14,842 nucleotides of DNA from the NCBI GenBank assembly GCA_937934685.1, contig CALGYU010000023.1, positions 1-14,842 of the forward strand, in the 5' to 3' direction. The DNA is from an uncultured Acholeplasma sp. (GTDB taxonomy: Bacteria > Bacillota_I > Bacilli_A > Acholeplasmatales > Acholeplasmataceae). The position numbers were made by a program, and so were the translations under genes. Below are positions 1 to 7,497 of this stretch, in pieces (the first letter of the stretch is position 1; every line of letters begins with the position of its first letter). The notes beneath the pieces are model-generated. The model made no database searches. It saw only the letters and a list, made by a program, of their open reading frames with translations, and was not told the DNA's origin.

Positions 1-90
1 TTTATGAAGCAAAATACAAATACATCTATATGTTTACACACTCCAGCAAAAACACTAAAATATGTTATTTTGACCCAATCTACATTTTCC

Positions 91-141
91 AAAAAATAAA
101 AAAAGAGCCAATTTTATGGTATAAACCATATTTTTGGCTCT
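91..141 (-). terminator. Intrinsic terminator after the rRNA methyltransferase gene
   Basis: Reading the minus strand, AGAGCCAA (141-134) pairs with TTGGCTCT (111-104). An inner ATGGT/ACCAT stem lies in the apical part, and the outer stem is followed directly by a T-rich tract (103-91). This is a typical Rho-independent terminator. It sits about 70 bases past the stop codon of the gene ending at 213 and probably ends that transcript. The 90 bases beyond it to the window edge hold no gene I can support. Confidence 0.85.
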
Positions 142-212
142 AAATCATTGTTTTGATATCTTACATGAAAATTTACATAAAATATAAATGTCTTTGTTAG
201 GCTGTCTATTTC

Positions 213-1538
213 CTATTTTAAAGAAAGCAATGTGATACTTTCAACCTGGCTAGTTTGAGGAAACATATCAAATGGGTCAATAGAAACAATTTGATATAGT
301 TTACTTAATCCTTTTAAATCTTTAACTAATGTTTCTGGATCACAAGAAACATAAATGATTTTAGAAGGTTTATTTTTTAAAATATAATTAACAACTTTCT
401 CTCCTAGTCCGACTCTTGGTGGGTCAAAGACCATAACATCAAATTTCTTCTTTAAATATTCAGTTACTTTGATGACATCACCAGTGATAGGTTTAATGTT
501 TTGAATTTGATTGACTTGATTAGACTTTTCCATGGCTTTTACAGCATCTTTAATAGATTCTATTGCAACAACCTCTTTGACGTGTGGACTTAAGAAGGTT
601 GCGATGGTACCAACACCACTATAGGCATCTAAAACGATATCTGTTTTTTTAAGATCAGCTTTTTTGATGATGGTGTTATATAAGTTGATGGCTTGTTCGG
701 TGTTTAATTGAAAAAAGGCATGCGGTGTTAAGAAAAACTGATAGTTTTCTAATGTCATAATTAGTTCTTCTGTTCCAGCTAAATGTTTTAATGTCCCACT
801 TAGTAGGTCTCTATTGGTTTTATATTTTGGAACAAAATTTTCATAAACACTAACAACTTTTGGGTTTATCTTTAGTAGTTCTTTGATTAAGTTGGTTAAG
901 TTGGCTTGATTTTTTAATACAAAGGTGAGTTGCATTTGTCCTTCTAGGTTGGTTCTAATTGCTAAATTGACAACTTGTCCTGTGTTTGTTTTAGGATCAT
1001 ATGCTTCTATTTTCTTTTTATTCATCAACCACAAAATATCTTTAGCTAATTTATTGAGATGATCATCTTGAATCATACATTGATCAATTGGTAAGAATTG
1101 ATTGGTGCCACGATAAAAAAGACCGATTGAATTTTCATTATTGATTTTTCTTACTGGGATATTCATTTGGTTTCTATAGTTAAAAATGTTTTTAGAGGGT
1201 ATGGTGTTGTTAATTAAAATATCTTTGTCTTGATCACCAAATTCTTTTTTTATGAGATATTTCATTAGATCCTTTTTATAATATAAACTTTCTTGGTATC
1301 TAATATGCATTAAGTTACATCCTCCACAAATCCCGTAAAATGGGCATTGTGGGGTGATTCTATACTCTGATGGTTTGATGATTTCTTTGAGTTCACCTTC
1401 GTAGGCGCCTCTTTTGTTAATAGATAAATCGGCACGAACTGTTTCGTTTTTATATGCATAATATATGAATACTGGCTTGTTTTGATGGTAGGCAATGCCT
1501 TCTCCATCGTTTCCTACTCTAATGACTTTTAATTCCAT
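213..1538 (-). CDS. rlmCD: 23S rRNA (uracil-5-)-methyltransferase, RlmCD/RumA type
   Basis: This SAM-dependent enzyme makes 5-methyluridine in rRNA; the family also includes TrmA-like tRNA enzymes. With the start used here (441 aa), a TRAM RNA-binding domain covers about residues 1-55. An iron-sulfur cluster site has Cys65, Cys71, Cys74 and Cys154 (CPFYGICGGC plus IDQC). The SAM motif LDAYSGVGTI is near 303-312, FDPPR near 371-375, and the catalytic nucleophile is Cys399 in YVSCDP. The start at 1538 (ATG) is preferred over the in-frame GTG at 1547: that GTG lies inside the AAAAGGTG ribosome binding site, which is well spaced from the ATG. Length and motifs are full and ordinary for the family. 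In low-GC Gram-positives one such enzyme modifies both U747 and U1939, hence the symbol, but paralogs exist and target specificity cannot be read from sequence. Confidence 0.9.
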   Translation of the reverse strand: MELKVIRVGNDGEGIAYHQNKPVFIYYAYKNETVRADLSINKRGAYEGELKEIIKPSEYRITPQCPFYGICGGCNLMHIRYQESLYYKKDLMKYLIKKEFGDQDKDILINNTIPSKNIFNYRNQMNIPVRKINNENSIGLFYRGTNQFLPIDQCMIQDDHLNKLAKDILWLMNKKKIEAYDPKTNTGQVVNLAIRTNLEGQMQLTFVLKNQANLTNLIKELLKINPKVVSVYENFVPKYKTNRDLLSGTLKHLAGTEELIMTLENYQFFLTPHAFFQLNTEQAINLYNTIIKKADLKKTDIVLDAYSGVGTIATFLSPHVKEVVAIESIKDAVKAMEKSNQVNQIQNIKPITGDVIKVTEYLKKKFDVMVFDPPRVGLGEKVVNYILKNKPSKIIYVSCDPETLVKDLKGLSKLYQIVSIDPFDMFPQTSQVESITLLSLK

Positions 1539-1544
1539 ATTTTT

Positions 1545-1552
1545 CACCTTTT
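1545..1552 (-). promoter_or_regulatory. Ribosome binding site fixing the methyltransferase start
   Basis: The minus-strand sequence AAAAGGTG ends six bases before the ATG at 1538. The alternative GTG start (1547-1545) is the end of this same motif, so it cannot use the site itself. Confidence 0.7.
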
Positions 1553-1571
1553 ACTTTTTAAAATCAGTTTA

Positions 1572-1580
1572 ATTATATCA
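1572..1580 (-). promoter_or_regulatory. Extended -10 promoter for the methyltransferase gene
   Basis: The minus strand reads TGATATAAT, an extended -10 element (TGn plus a perfect TATAAT), directly downstream of the ABC operon terminator. No good -35 is seen at 17 bases (TAAACT), which an extended -10 can tolerate. It would give the gene its own promoter after termination of the upstream operon. Confidence 0.5.
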
Positions 1581-1581
1581 T

Positions 1582-1610
1582 AAAAAAAGATGTTAGTTTA
1601 ACTAACATCT
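1582..1610 (-). terminator. Intrinsic terminator overlapping the end of the ABC exporter gene
   Basis: The minus strand has AGATGTTAG (1610-1602), a five-base loop, and CTAACATCT (1596-1588), followed by seven T residues (1588-1582). The 5' arm is made of the last codons (Asp-Val-Ser) and the TAA stop lies at the loop, so the terminator is partly coding. It ends the MarR-ABC-ABC operon. Confidence 0.9.
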
Positions 1611-3388
1611 TCAAATTGTGAATTATACAATTCTGCATAAAAACCGTTGATTTTAAGGAGTTCTTCATGATTTCCTTTTTCAATGATATCACCGTTTTTC
1701 ATGACTAATATGAGATCTGCATTTTTGATGGTTGAAAGTCTGTGGGCAATGATAAAACTTGTTCTACCTTCCATAAGTTGATCCATTGCTTTTTGGACAA
1801 TGAGTTCTGTTCTAGTATCTACTGAGCTTGTTGCTTCATCTAAAATTAAGAGTGGCGCGTTTTTTATCATGGCTCTTGCTATCGTGACGATTTGTTTTTG
1901 TCCTTCTGAAAGACTTGTTTTTTCTGTTAGTACTGTTTCATAGCTGTTTGGTAAAGTTCTAATGAAGTGGTGTAGTCCTAATTTTTTACAAGCTTCTTTG
2001 ACTTGATCTCTTGTAATACCTTCTTGGCTATAGACAATGTTTTCTAAAACTGTTCCTTCAAAAATCCAAGTGTCTTGTAAAACCATTCCAAATTGAGCAT
2101 GAACATTTTCTCTAGTGACATCTTGTGTGTTGATACCGTCAATGTAAATACTTCCTGAGTCGATTTCATAAAATCTCATCAATAAATTAATGATGGTTGT
2201 TTTCCCGGCCCCGGTTGGTCCAACAATGGCTACTTTTTGTCCAGGTTTAATTTCTGCAGAGAAATTATTAATGATTGGTTTTTCTGGTTCATAACTAAAG
2301 TTAACATCTTTAAAGACGACGTGTCCTTTAGGTTCATTAATTACTTGGTCTTTTTGATCTTCTTTTGCCAATTCTTCTTCCTCTAGGAAGTCAAAGACTC
2401 TTTCTGATGCGGCTTTTGTTCTTTGGAAGTTGTTTGAAGCTTGAGCCATTTGTACTAGTGAGTTGGTAAATAATCTTACATACATAACAAAGGCGATGAT
2501 GATGCCATAATCATAGTTTTTATTATAGACCAGTAAGGCCCCGACAATAACAACCGATAAGTATCCAAAGTTTCCGATAAAGGACATTAAAGGCATCATA
2601 AGTCCAGATAAGAATTGAGATTTCCATCCTGTTTTATATAGTTTATGGTTGATGGATTTAAAACTTTCTTCTGATTCTTGGCTGGCATTATATACTTTGA
2701 TGATGTTTTGATTGCTATATATTTCTTCGATATAACCATTTAAGTTTCCCATTTCTTCTTGTTGGGAAGTAAAGTATTTTTGGGATTTGGCCATAATTAC
2801 GCCGATAATAACAAATCCTATGAAACTAGAAAGAATGGCTACTACAGCTAAAATTGGGCTTGTGATAAACATCATTAACATGGTTCCTAAAAACATGACA
2901 ATGGCTGCAACAAAGGTTGCCAGACTTTGATTTAAGGTTTGTCCAATGACATCAACGTCGTTGGTAAATCTACTGATGGTGTCTCCATGACTGGTGCCAT
3001 CAAAATATTTTAAAGGTACTTTATTGATTTTACTTGCTAATTGATTTCTTAAACGATAAGTTAGTTTTTCTGTGACTGAGGCCATGATGTAGTTTTGTAG
3101 CATGTTAAGTAACATGGCTAAAACGTAGAAGACAATAAGGATAATGATGATTTCTACAACTTTACCATAGTTCATTAAAAACTCTGGTGGTAACATGGCT
3201 TTTGAGATTTCATTGATTAAGTTTCTTATGATCTCAGGGCTAATGATTTGTAAGATGGTTGCTCCTGCAACGGCAATCATGGAAATAATGATTGCTGGGA
3301 AGAAGGGTCTTGCATAGGTAATGAGTTTTTTTAGTGTGCCTTTTTTGACTTTTCTTTTTTGAGGTTTTGTGCTTGGTTTTGCCATCAT
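1598..3388 (-). CDS. ABC exporter subunit with intact catalytic site (heterodimer partner)
   Basis: This is a half-transporter with a six-helix export domain (about 25-325) and one ATP-binding domain (about 355-590), 596 aa, normal for type IV exporters. Walker A is GPTGAGKT (390-397) and the Q-loop is Gln438. Walker B ends LLILDE with catalytic Glu518, and the H-loop is His549 (IIAHRLSTI). The signature is LSEGQ (493-497) instead of LSGGQ. This is the pattern of the ATP-hydrolysing subunit in asymmetric heterodimers such as BmrCD, LmrCD or TM287/288; its altered signature faces the partner's degenerate site. The upstream gene overlaps by four bases (ATGA) and is the expected partner. AGGAGGAG precedes two adjacent ATG codons (3388 and 3385); either could start. 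Substrate is unknown; drug or lipid export is an inference from family and the MarR neighbour. Confidence 0.93.
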   Translation of the reverse strand: MMAKPSTKPQKRKVKKGTLKKLITYARPFFPAIIISMIAVAGATILQIISPEIIRNLINEISKAMLPPEFLMNYGKVVEIIIILIVFYVLAMLLNMLQNYIMASVTEKLTYRLRNQLASKINKVPLKYFDGTSHGDTISRFTNDVDVIGQTLNQSLATFVAAIVMFLGTMLMMFITSPILAVVAILSSFIGFVIIGVIMAKSQKYFTSQQEEMGNLNGYIEEIYSNQNIIKVYNASQESEESFKSINHKLYKTGWKSQFLSGLMMPLMSFIGNFGYLSVVIVGALLVYNKNYDYGIIIAFVMYVRLFTNSLVQMAQASNNFQRTKAASERVFDFLEEEELAKEDQKDQVINEPKGHVVFKDVNFSYEPEKPIINNFSAEIKPGQKVAIVGPTGAGKTTIINLLMRFYEIDSGSIYIDGINTQDVTRENVHAQFGMVLQDTWIFEGTVLENIVYSQEGITRDQVKEACKKLGLHHFIRTLPNSYETVLTEKTSLSEGQKQIVTIARAMIKNAPLLILDEATSSVDTRTELIVQKAMDQLMEGRTSFIIAHRLSTIKNADLILVMKNGDIIEKGNHEELLKINGFYAELYNSQFEDVS

Positions 3389-5157
3389 GATAACTCCTCC
3401 TCTGTTAATTGTGACATCGCAATTTCTTTATAGACTTCACAATTTTTTAATAAATCTTTATGTTTTCCTTTGCCCACTATTTTCCCTTGATCTAAAACAA
3501 TGATTTGATCGGCTTCCATGATGGTTCCAATTCTTTGAGCAACGATGAAACTTGTGACGTTTTTTGTTTCTTTTTTCAATGCTTTTCTAAGTTCATAATC
3601 TGTTTTATAGTCTAATGCTGAAAATGAGTCATCAAAAATAAAGATTTCAGGTTTTTTATTAATTGCACGCGCAATAGAGATTCTTTGTTTTTGTCCGCCT
3701 GATAAATTGGTTCCACTTTGTGAAATATCATCATCTAATTGTTCTGGTAACTCTTTTACAAAGTTTTTACCTTGTGCAATTTCTAATGAATGCCAAACTT
3801 GATCATCATCTGGTGTATTTTTGGTTTTTAGACCTAAGTTAATATTATCTCTAACGCTTCCTTTAAATAAAACAGCTTTTTGAGAAACATAACCTATTTT
3901 ATCGTATAGATCACTTAATTGATATGCTCTAACATCGATGTCGTTGAATAATACTTCACCTTCTGTGACATCATAAAATCTTGGGATTAAGTTAATTAAG
4001 GTGGATTTCCCTGACCCGGTTGATCCGATGAAAGCAACCGTTTGACCTTGTTCTACTTTTAGGTTTATATCTTTTAAGATATATTCTTCTGCACTCGGAT
4101 ATTTAAAACTAACATTTCTAAATTCAATGGTCCCTTTTGTTTCTGTTTCAATGGTTTTTAAGTCTCCATTTTTAATCGATGGTTCTTTATCTAAAACTTC
4201 ATTGATTCTTTTTGCGGAAACCATTGATCTTGGTAACATAATGAAAATCATGACAAGCATCATAAAGGCCATGATAACTTGCATCGCATATTGGCTAAAG
4301 ACCACCATGCTGCCAAATGTGTTAGCTTTTGAAACAATATCTAGTCCTAAATTATTAATTAAGACAGCCCCAATCCAGTAAATGGCAATACCTAAACCAC
4401 TCATTAAAAAGTTCATGACTGGCATTAAAATAGACATGGATCTACTGGTAAATAAGGTGATGTCTGTTAAGTTTCTGTTGGCTTTTCTAAATTTTTCTTC
4501 TTGATATGTTTCTGCATTATACGCTCTAATAACTCTAACACCAGTTAGATTTTCTCTAGTGGCTTTAGTTAAGTCATCCATTTTAGTTTGAATTTGCTTA
4601 AACTTTGGAACAACAATGAACATCACTAGTAAGATTACAACCATTAATAGTGCTAATGTTACACCGGTTGCTAGCGTCCATTCATATCCTTTGCCCGCTA
4701 TTTTTATGATTGCCCAAATGGCTAGGATAGGTGCTTTGATTAATAACTGTGCTCCCATGGTGATGTAGTTTTGAACTTGCATCACATCATTGGTTGTTCT
4801 GGTAATAAGGCTTTCTGTAGAAAAATCTTTGATTTCTGCTTGTGAGAATGAATCGATTTTTCTAAAGATGTCTAATCTTAGGTTTTCAGAAAATGATGCG
4901 GCTAGTCTAGACATAATAAATCCTACAATGACTGCGCCTAAAAGGCTTCCTAGAGCACATAGCATCATGTATCCTCCATTGATGAGAATTTGAGTGATAC
5001 CATCTGCTGGTTTGGTTGGATCGTTAATGATTTGAGTGATTTTTTCCATGTAGGATGGTAGTTCTAAGTCTAGCCACACTTGCATAACAATCAAACCAAT
5101 GCTTACTAAGATCATAAGCCATTGAGTTAGGGTTAGTTTTTTAAGTAATTTAAACAT
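3385..5157 (-). CDS. ABC exporter subunit with degenerate catalytic site
   Basis: This 590-aa half-transporter has an export transmembrane domain (about 10-315) and an ATP-binding domain (about 345-585). Walker A GSTGSGKS (378-385), Q-loop Gln426 and signature LSGGQ (485-489) are intact. The Walker B catalytic Glu is replaced by Asp510 (IFIFDDS) and the H-loop His by Gln541 (VAQR). These changes mark the non-hydrolysing, ATP-binding subunit of a heterodimeric exporter. It is the second gene of a MarR-ABC-ABC operon, overlapping the regulator by eight bases and the partner by four. AAAGGAGA lies about nine bases before the ATG. It ends in TGA, evidence that TGA is a stop in this genome. The ligand cannot be told. 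Confidence 0.93.
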   Translation of the reverse strand: MFKLLKKLTLTQWLMILVSIGLIVMQVWLDLELPSYMEKITQIINDPTKPADGITQILINGGYMMLCALGSLLGAVIVGFIMSRLAASFSENLRLDIFRKIDSFSQAEIKDFSTESLITRTTNDVMQVQNYITMGAQLLIKAPILAIWAIIKIAGKGYEWTLATGVTLALLMVVILLVMFIVVPKFKQIQTKMDDLTKATRENLTGVRVIRAYNAETYQEEKFRKANRNLTDITLFTSRSMSILMPVMNFLMSGLGIAIYWIGAVLINNLGLDIVSKANTFGSMVVFSQYAMQVIMAFMMLVMIFIMLPRSMVSAKRINEVLDKEPSIKNGDLKTIETETKGTIEFRNVSFKYPSAEEYILKDINLKVEQGQTVAFIGSTGSGKSTLINLIPRFYDVTEGEVLFNDIDVRAYQLSDLYDKIGYVSQKAVLFKGSVRDNINLGLKTKNTPDDDQVWHSLEIAQGKNFVKELPEQLDDDISQSGTNLSGGQKQRISIARAINKKPEIFIFDDSFSALDYKTDYELRKALKKETKNVTSFIVAQRIGTIMEADQIIVLDQGKIVGKGKHKDLLKNCEVYKEIAMSQLTEEELS

Positions 5158-5596
5158 CTTGTTGGGTCTCCTTTTGTTGTAGTTCTATGATTATATTAAA
5201 TACTTTGGTGGTGATTCTAAGTAGTTCTTCTGTATCTTTTGTCCCAAGTTGGGATAAGAGTTGGCTAGTTTTACTTAAAATATGATTTTTAAGTATTTGG
5301 GTTTTTTCGTTGCCTTTTTTAGTTAATTTAACAATGATTTTTCTTCTATCTTTTACATCTATCGTTCTTTCTATTAACATTTTTTCTTCTAAAAGGTTTA
5401 ACGCTGTAGCAACTCTTGCAGTTGATATGCTTAATTTTTCACTGATTTCACCAGGAGTAAGTACTTTTTCTTCATAAAGCAAATGCATGATTAATCTTGC
5501 CCCACCCATGGATTGGTTTAAACTTCTTTTGTTTTTTGTTTGATTAAATTGATAAACTAAATCTAGTAGTTTTTCTGCTTCTTGATCAAAGTTCAT
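5150..5596 (-). CDS. MarR-family transcriptional regulator of the left ABC operon
   Basis: This 148-aa winged helix-turn-helix protein has helices for dimerisation at both ends. The likely recognition helix is at about 58-71 (around STARVATALNLLEE), and the wing at about 79-91 carries the family's DRR pattern. MarR proteins usually repress their own operon and release DNA on binding a small molecule. It is the first gene of an operon with two ABC exporter subunits, so it probably controls them. The ATG at 5596 is preferred over an upstream in-frame TTG at 5608, because GGAGGA ends five bases before this ATG and the TTG lies beyond it. A palindrome next to the -10 box is a likely autoregulatory operator. 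Confidence 0.9.
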   Translation of the reverse strand: MNFDQEAEKLLDLVYQFNQTKNKRSLNQSMGGARLIMHLLYEEKVLTPGEISEKLSISTARVATALNLLEEKMLIERTIDVKDRRKIIVKLTKKGNEKTQILKNHILSKTSQLLSQLGTKDTEELLRITTKVFNIIIELQQKETQQDV

Positions 5597-5612
5597 AGGA
5601 TCCTCCAAAATT

Positions 5613-5629
5613 ATCTAATATTGTTAGAT
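5613..5629 (-). promoter_or_regulatory. Candidate MarR operator (inverted repeat)
   Basis: ATCTAA, five bases, TTAGAT form a perfect 6-bp inverted repeat. It overlaps the downstream edge of the -10 box and the probable transcription start, and lies 16 bases upstream of the regulator's start codon. A repressor bound here would block transcription. A second short repeat, TAAC-3-GTTA (5632-5642), sits between -35 and -10. Confidence 0.6.
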
Positions 5630-5656
5630 TATAACACCGTTACCTAATTTGAACAA
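5628..5656 (-). promoter_or_regulatory. Promoter of the left MarR-ABC-ABC operon
   Basis: A perfect -10 TATAAT (5633-5628) is preceded by exactly 17 bases and a weak -35 TTGTTC (5656-5651). It falls in the short gap between trpB and the MarR gene. I saw no clear terminator hairpin for trpB here, so readthrough from trpB is possible. Confidence 0.65.
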
Positions 5657-5693
5657 GTTATTTGATTTGTTTTTAAGGTTGATTTAAGTTTAA

Positions 5694-6869
5694 TTAATCG
5701 ATGATTTTTTTACCTTGATAAGTTGCGATTTGTTTGACATCTTTATCGCCTCTTCCAGATAAATTAATGACAATAATTTGATCTTTAGTCATTTTTTTTG
5801 CTTGTCTCATCCCTTCATAAACTGCATGCGCAGATTCAATGGCAGGAATGATGCCTTCTTTTTTAGATAAGTATTCAAAGGCCTTAAGTGCTTCTAGGTC
5901 TGTTACATTGGTGTATTTGGCTCTTTTTATTTCATTTAAGTAGGCATGTTCAGGTCCGATACCAGGATAATCTAGTCCAGATGAAATAGAGTATACCGGT
6001 GAGATGTCACCATTTTCTTCTAAAAGTACTTTGGTTTTCATGCCGTGAATGATACCCGTTTTTCCTTTTGCGATGCTTGCGGCATGAAGGTTGGTTTGAA
6101 GTCCTTTTCCTGATGCTTCAACGCCAATTAGTTTAACATTTTCATCGTTAATAAAATCATAGAAGGCTCCAATAGCATTTGAACCTCCACCAACACAGGC
6201 AATGATCATATCTGGATTTCTTTTTTCTAAGAAATTGATTTGACTTTTGATTTCTTCACCAATTACTTTTTGGAAATCTCTGACCATTGTCGGATATGGA
6301 TGTGGTCCAACGGCTGATCCTATTAAATAAAAACTTTGATTTGTTTCATTGGCCCATGTTTCTAAGGCACTATCTACTGCCTCTTTTAAGGTTTTTAGAC
6401 CTTTATCTACAGATATGACTTTAGCGCCTAAAAGTTCCATACGGTAAACATTTAAGGCTTGTTTTTCACAATCTAAGGCTCCCATATGAACTTCGCATTC
6501 TAAATTAAGTAGTGCGGCTACTGTTGCGGTTGCAACACCATGCTGACCAGCACCAGTTTCAGCAATGAGTTTGGTTTTTCCCATTTTTTTTGCAAGTAGT
6601 GCTTGTCCTAAGACGTTGTTGATTTTGTGAGCTCCTGTGTGATTTAAGTCTTCTCTTTTTAAGTAAATCTTAGCTCCATTTAAGTCTTCTGTCATGTTTT
6701 TTGCATAATATAAAAGACTTGGTCTGTTTGCGTATGTTTTTAGTAATTCATGATATTCTTTTAAGAAAGCAGGATCATTTTTATAAAAATCATAAGCCTT
6801 TTCTACTTCTTTGACAGCTTCTAGTACTTTTCCAGTCACAAACTGTCCACCAAATTGTTTAAATTCCAT
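5694..6869 (-). CDS. trpB: Tryptophan synthase beta chain, TrpB1 type, orphan
   Basis: TrpB is a PLP enzyme that condenses indole with L-serine to give tryptophan. At 391 aa it is of normal length. PLP Lys82 lies in HTGAHKINN, the catalytic Glu is Glu104 in ETGAGQHG, the PLP phosphate loop GGGSNAIG is at 227-234, and SGRGDKD is near 371-377. These fit the TrpB1 type that normally pairs with TrpA, not the longer TrpB2 type. No trpA or other trp gene is in the window; the neighbours are efflux and stress-type genes. Without TrpA the likely job is using indole taken from outside, unless trpA lies elsewhere. The ATG at 6869 is chosen because AGGAGG ends seven bases before it; the longer open frame reads into the leader terminator and is not coding. 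A T-box leader controls it. Confidence 0.95.
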   Translation of the reverse strand: MEFKQFGGQFVTGKVLEAVKEVEKAYDFYKNDPAFLKEYHELLKTYANRPSLLYYAKNMTEDLNGAKIYLKREDLNHTGAHKINNVLGQALLAKKMGKTKLIAETGAGQHGVATATVAALLNLECEVHMGALDCEKQALNVYRMELLGAKVISVDKGLKTLKEAVDSALETWANETNQSFYLIGSAVGPHPYPTMVRDFQKVIGEEIKSQINFLEKRNPDMIIACVGGGSNAIGAFYDFINDENVKLIGVEASGKGLQTNLHAASIAKGKTGIIHGMKTKVLLEENGDISPVYSISSGLDYPGIGPEHAYLNEIKRAKYTNVTDLEALKAFEYLSKKEGIIPAIESAHAVYEGMRQAKKMTKDQIIVINLSGRGDKDVKQIATYQGKKIID

Positions 6870-6890
6870 TTTCTTTCCTCCTATAAAAAT

Positions 6891-6920
6891 AAAAAAAATC
6901 CGTCCTATAAAAGGGACGAA
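6891..6920 (-). terminator. Regulated terminator of the trpB T-box leader
   Basis: TTCGTCC (6920-6914) pairs with GGACGGA (6905-6899), followed by eight T residues (6898-6891). The 5' arm plus the next C (CGTCCC) is also what pairs with the T-box core in the antiterminator, giving the usual mutually exclusive structures. Uncharged tRNA-Trp is expected to favour readthrough into trpB. Confidence 0.88.
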
Positions 6921-7156
6921 TTTTATCGTGGTGCCACCCAAATTTAAGAAACTAAAAAAAGTTTCTCCTTTTTCAAATACGCAGTCTATATGACTTTAAT
7001 ATTCTTAATTCTATAACGGGAATGCCCGGCATCAGTTACTATCAGTTCACCTTGCTTCTCATGAATCCATTCACATTTATTATAAGGCTTGACTTTCACC
7101 GACTCAAGCTCGCTTAACTTATAGAACTAAATGTTACTACTTTCAATCATTGAATT
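6891..7156 (-). ncRNA. T-box leader (tRNA-Trp sensing) upstream of trpB
   Basis: T-box leaders sense uncharged tRNA and prevent premature termination. The minus strand carries the hallmark T-box core TGGGTGGCACCACG (6940-6927). Upstream, AGCGAGC followed by GTCGGTG inside a GCTTGA/TCAAGC stem fits the distal part of Stem I. A CGGG-loop-CCCG hairpin followed by TTA (7028-7014) fits the conserved element after Stem I. A 7-bp hairpin (6966-6947) occupies the Stem III position. The variable base in TGGNACC is C (6933), which would pair with a G discriminator base, as in bacterial tRNA-Trp. The only TGG outside the T-box core is at 7069-7067, in GTGAATGGATTC, and is the candidate specifier codon. 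Its exact place in the specifier loop was not folded. Limits of the transcript are approximate. Confidence 0.92.
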
Positions 7157-7162
7157 TCTTAA

Positions 7163-7191
7163 ATTATATGCCTATTGTTTTTATTTGTCAA
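7163..7191 (-). promoter_or_regulatory. Full-consensus sigma-A promoter for the trpB leader
   Basis: TTGACA (7191-7186), exactly 17 bases, TATAAT (7168-7163) is a perfect consensus promoter. The -35 starts four bases past the stop codon of the DsrE-like gene. Such a strong promoter fits control by termination in the leader rather than by initiation. Confidence 0.92.
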
Positions 7192-7194
7192 CAC

Positions 7195-7497
7195 TTAAGG
7201 TTTAATATATTTATATCCTTCTTCTTGGAGTAATAAAATTTTATAGACCCCACTAGGTGTAATTTCGATGTTAGAAATTAATTTGGTTTTATCAATTTTA
7301 CGGTTGGTTAATGCATTGTTGCATACAAAATATGTGACGTTTTTTTCTAAGTTGAGTTGGGTGATGAATAAATCAACAGCCTCTGCGTTAGCTACAACAC
7401 TAACTGATAGACTAGGATCTTCTTTAAGAATATTTTTGATGTTAGCACTTAATAATGTCCATTTTGAAATTTCATCGATGTGAAACAATACTTTCAT
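7195..7497 (-). CDS. DsrE/DsrF-like family protein
   Basis: This 100-aa soluble protein resembles the single-domain DsrE/F-like fold. It opens with MKVLFHIDE, a strand typical of the family, has VVANAEAV near 34-41, and one conserved-type cysteine, Cys59, in YFVCNNAL. It ends in the pattern EEGYKYIKP. Relatives are small, often oligomeric proteins linked to sulfur relay or peroxide/sulfur handling, but many have no known function and no dsr or sox genes are seen here. Its ATG overlaps the TGA stop of the upstream XRE gene by four bases, with AAGGGG as ribosome binding site, so the two are co-translated. Function beyond the family is not assigned. Confidence 0.75.
   Translation of the reverse strand: MKVLFHIDEISKWTLLSANIKNILKEDPSLSVSVVANAEAVDLFITQLNLEKNVTYFVCNNALTNRKIDKTKLISNIEITPSGVYKILLLQEEGYKYIKP

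Noticed and set aside
3..146. Open frame on the plus strand at the left edge, possibly the 3' end of a gene
   Set aside because: It runs through the minus-strand terminator hairpin, has no recognisable motif, and every other gene is on the minus strand.
3385..3392. TGA read as tryptophan (Mycoplasma-type code)
   Set aside because: Genes end in TGA exactly where the next gene starts (ATGA overlaps at 3385 and 7494), and tryptophan is written TGG throughout, so TGA is a stop.
6870..6941. N-terminal extension of TrpB by 24 residues
   Set aside because: The extension reads through the T-box core and terminator; the AGGAGG site before the ATG at 6869 fixes the shorter start.
6947..6966. Hairpin with a T-rich loop that looks like a separate terminator
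   Set aside because: The T residues are in the loop, not after the stem; its place just before the T-box core fits Stem III of the leader.
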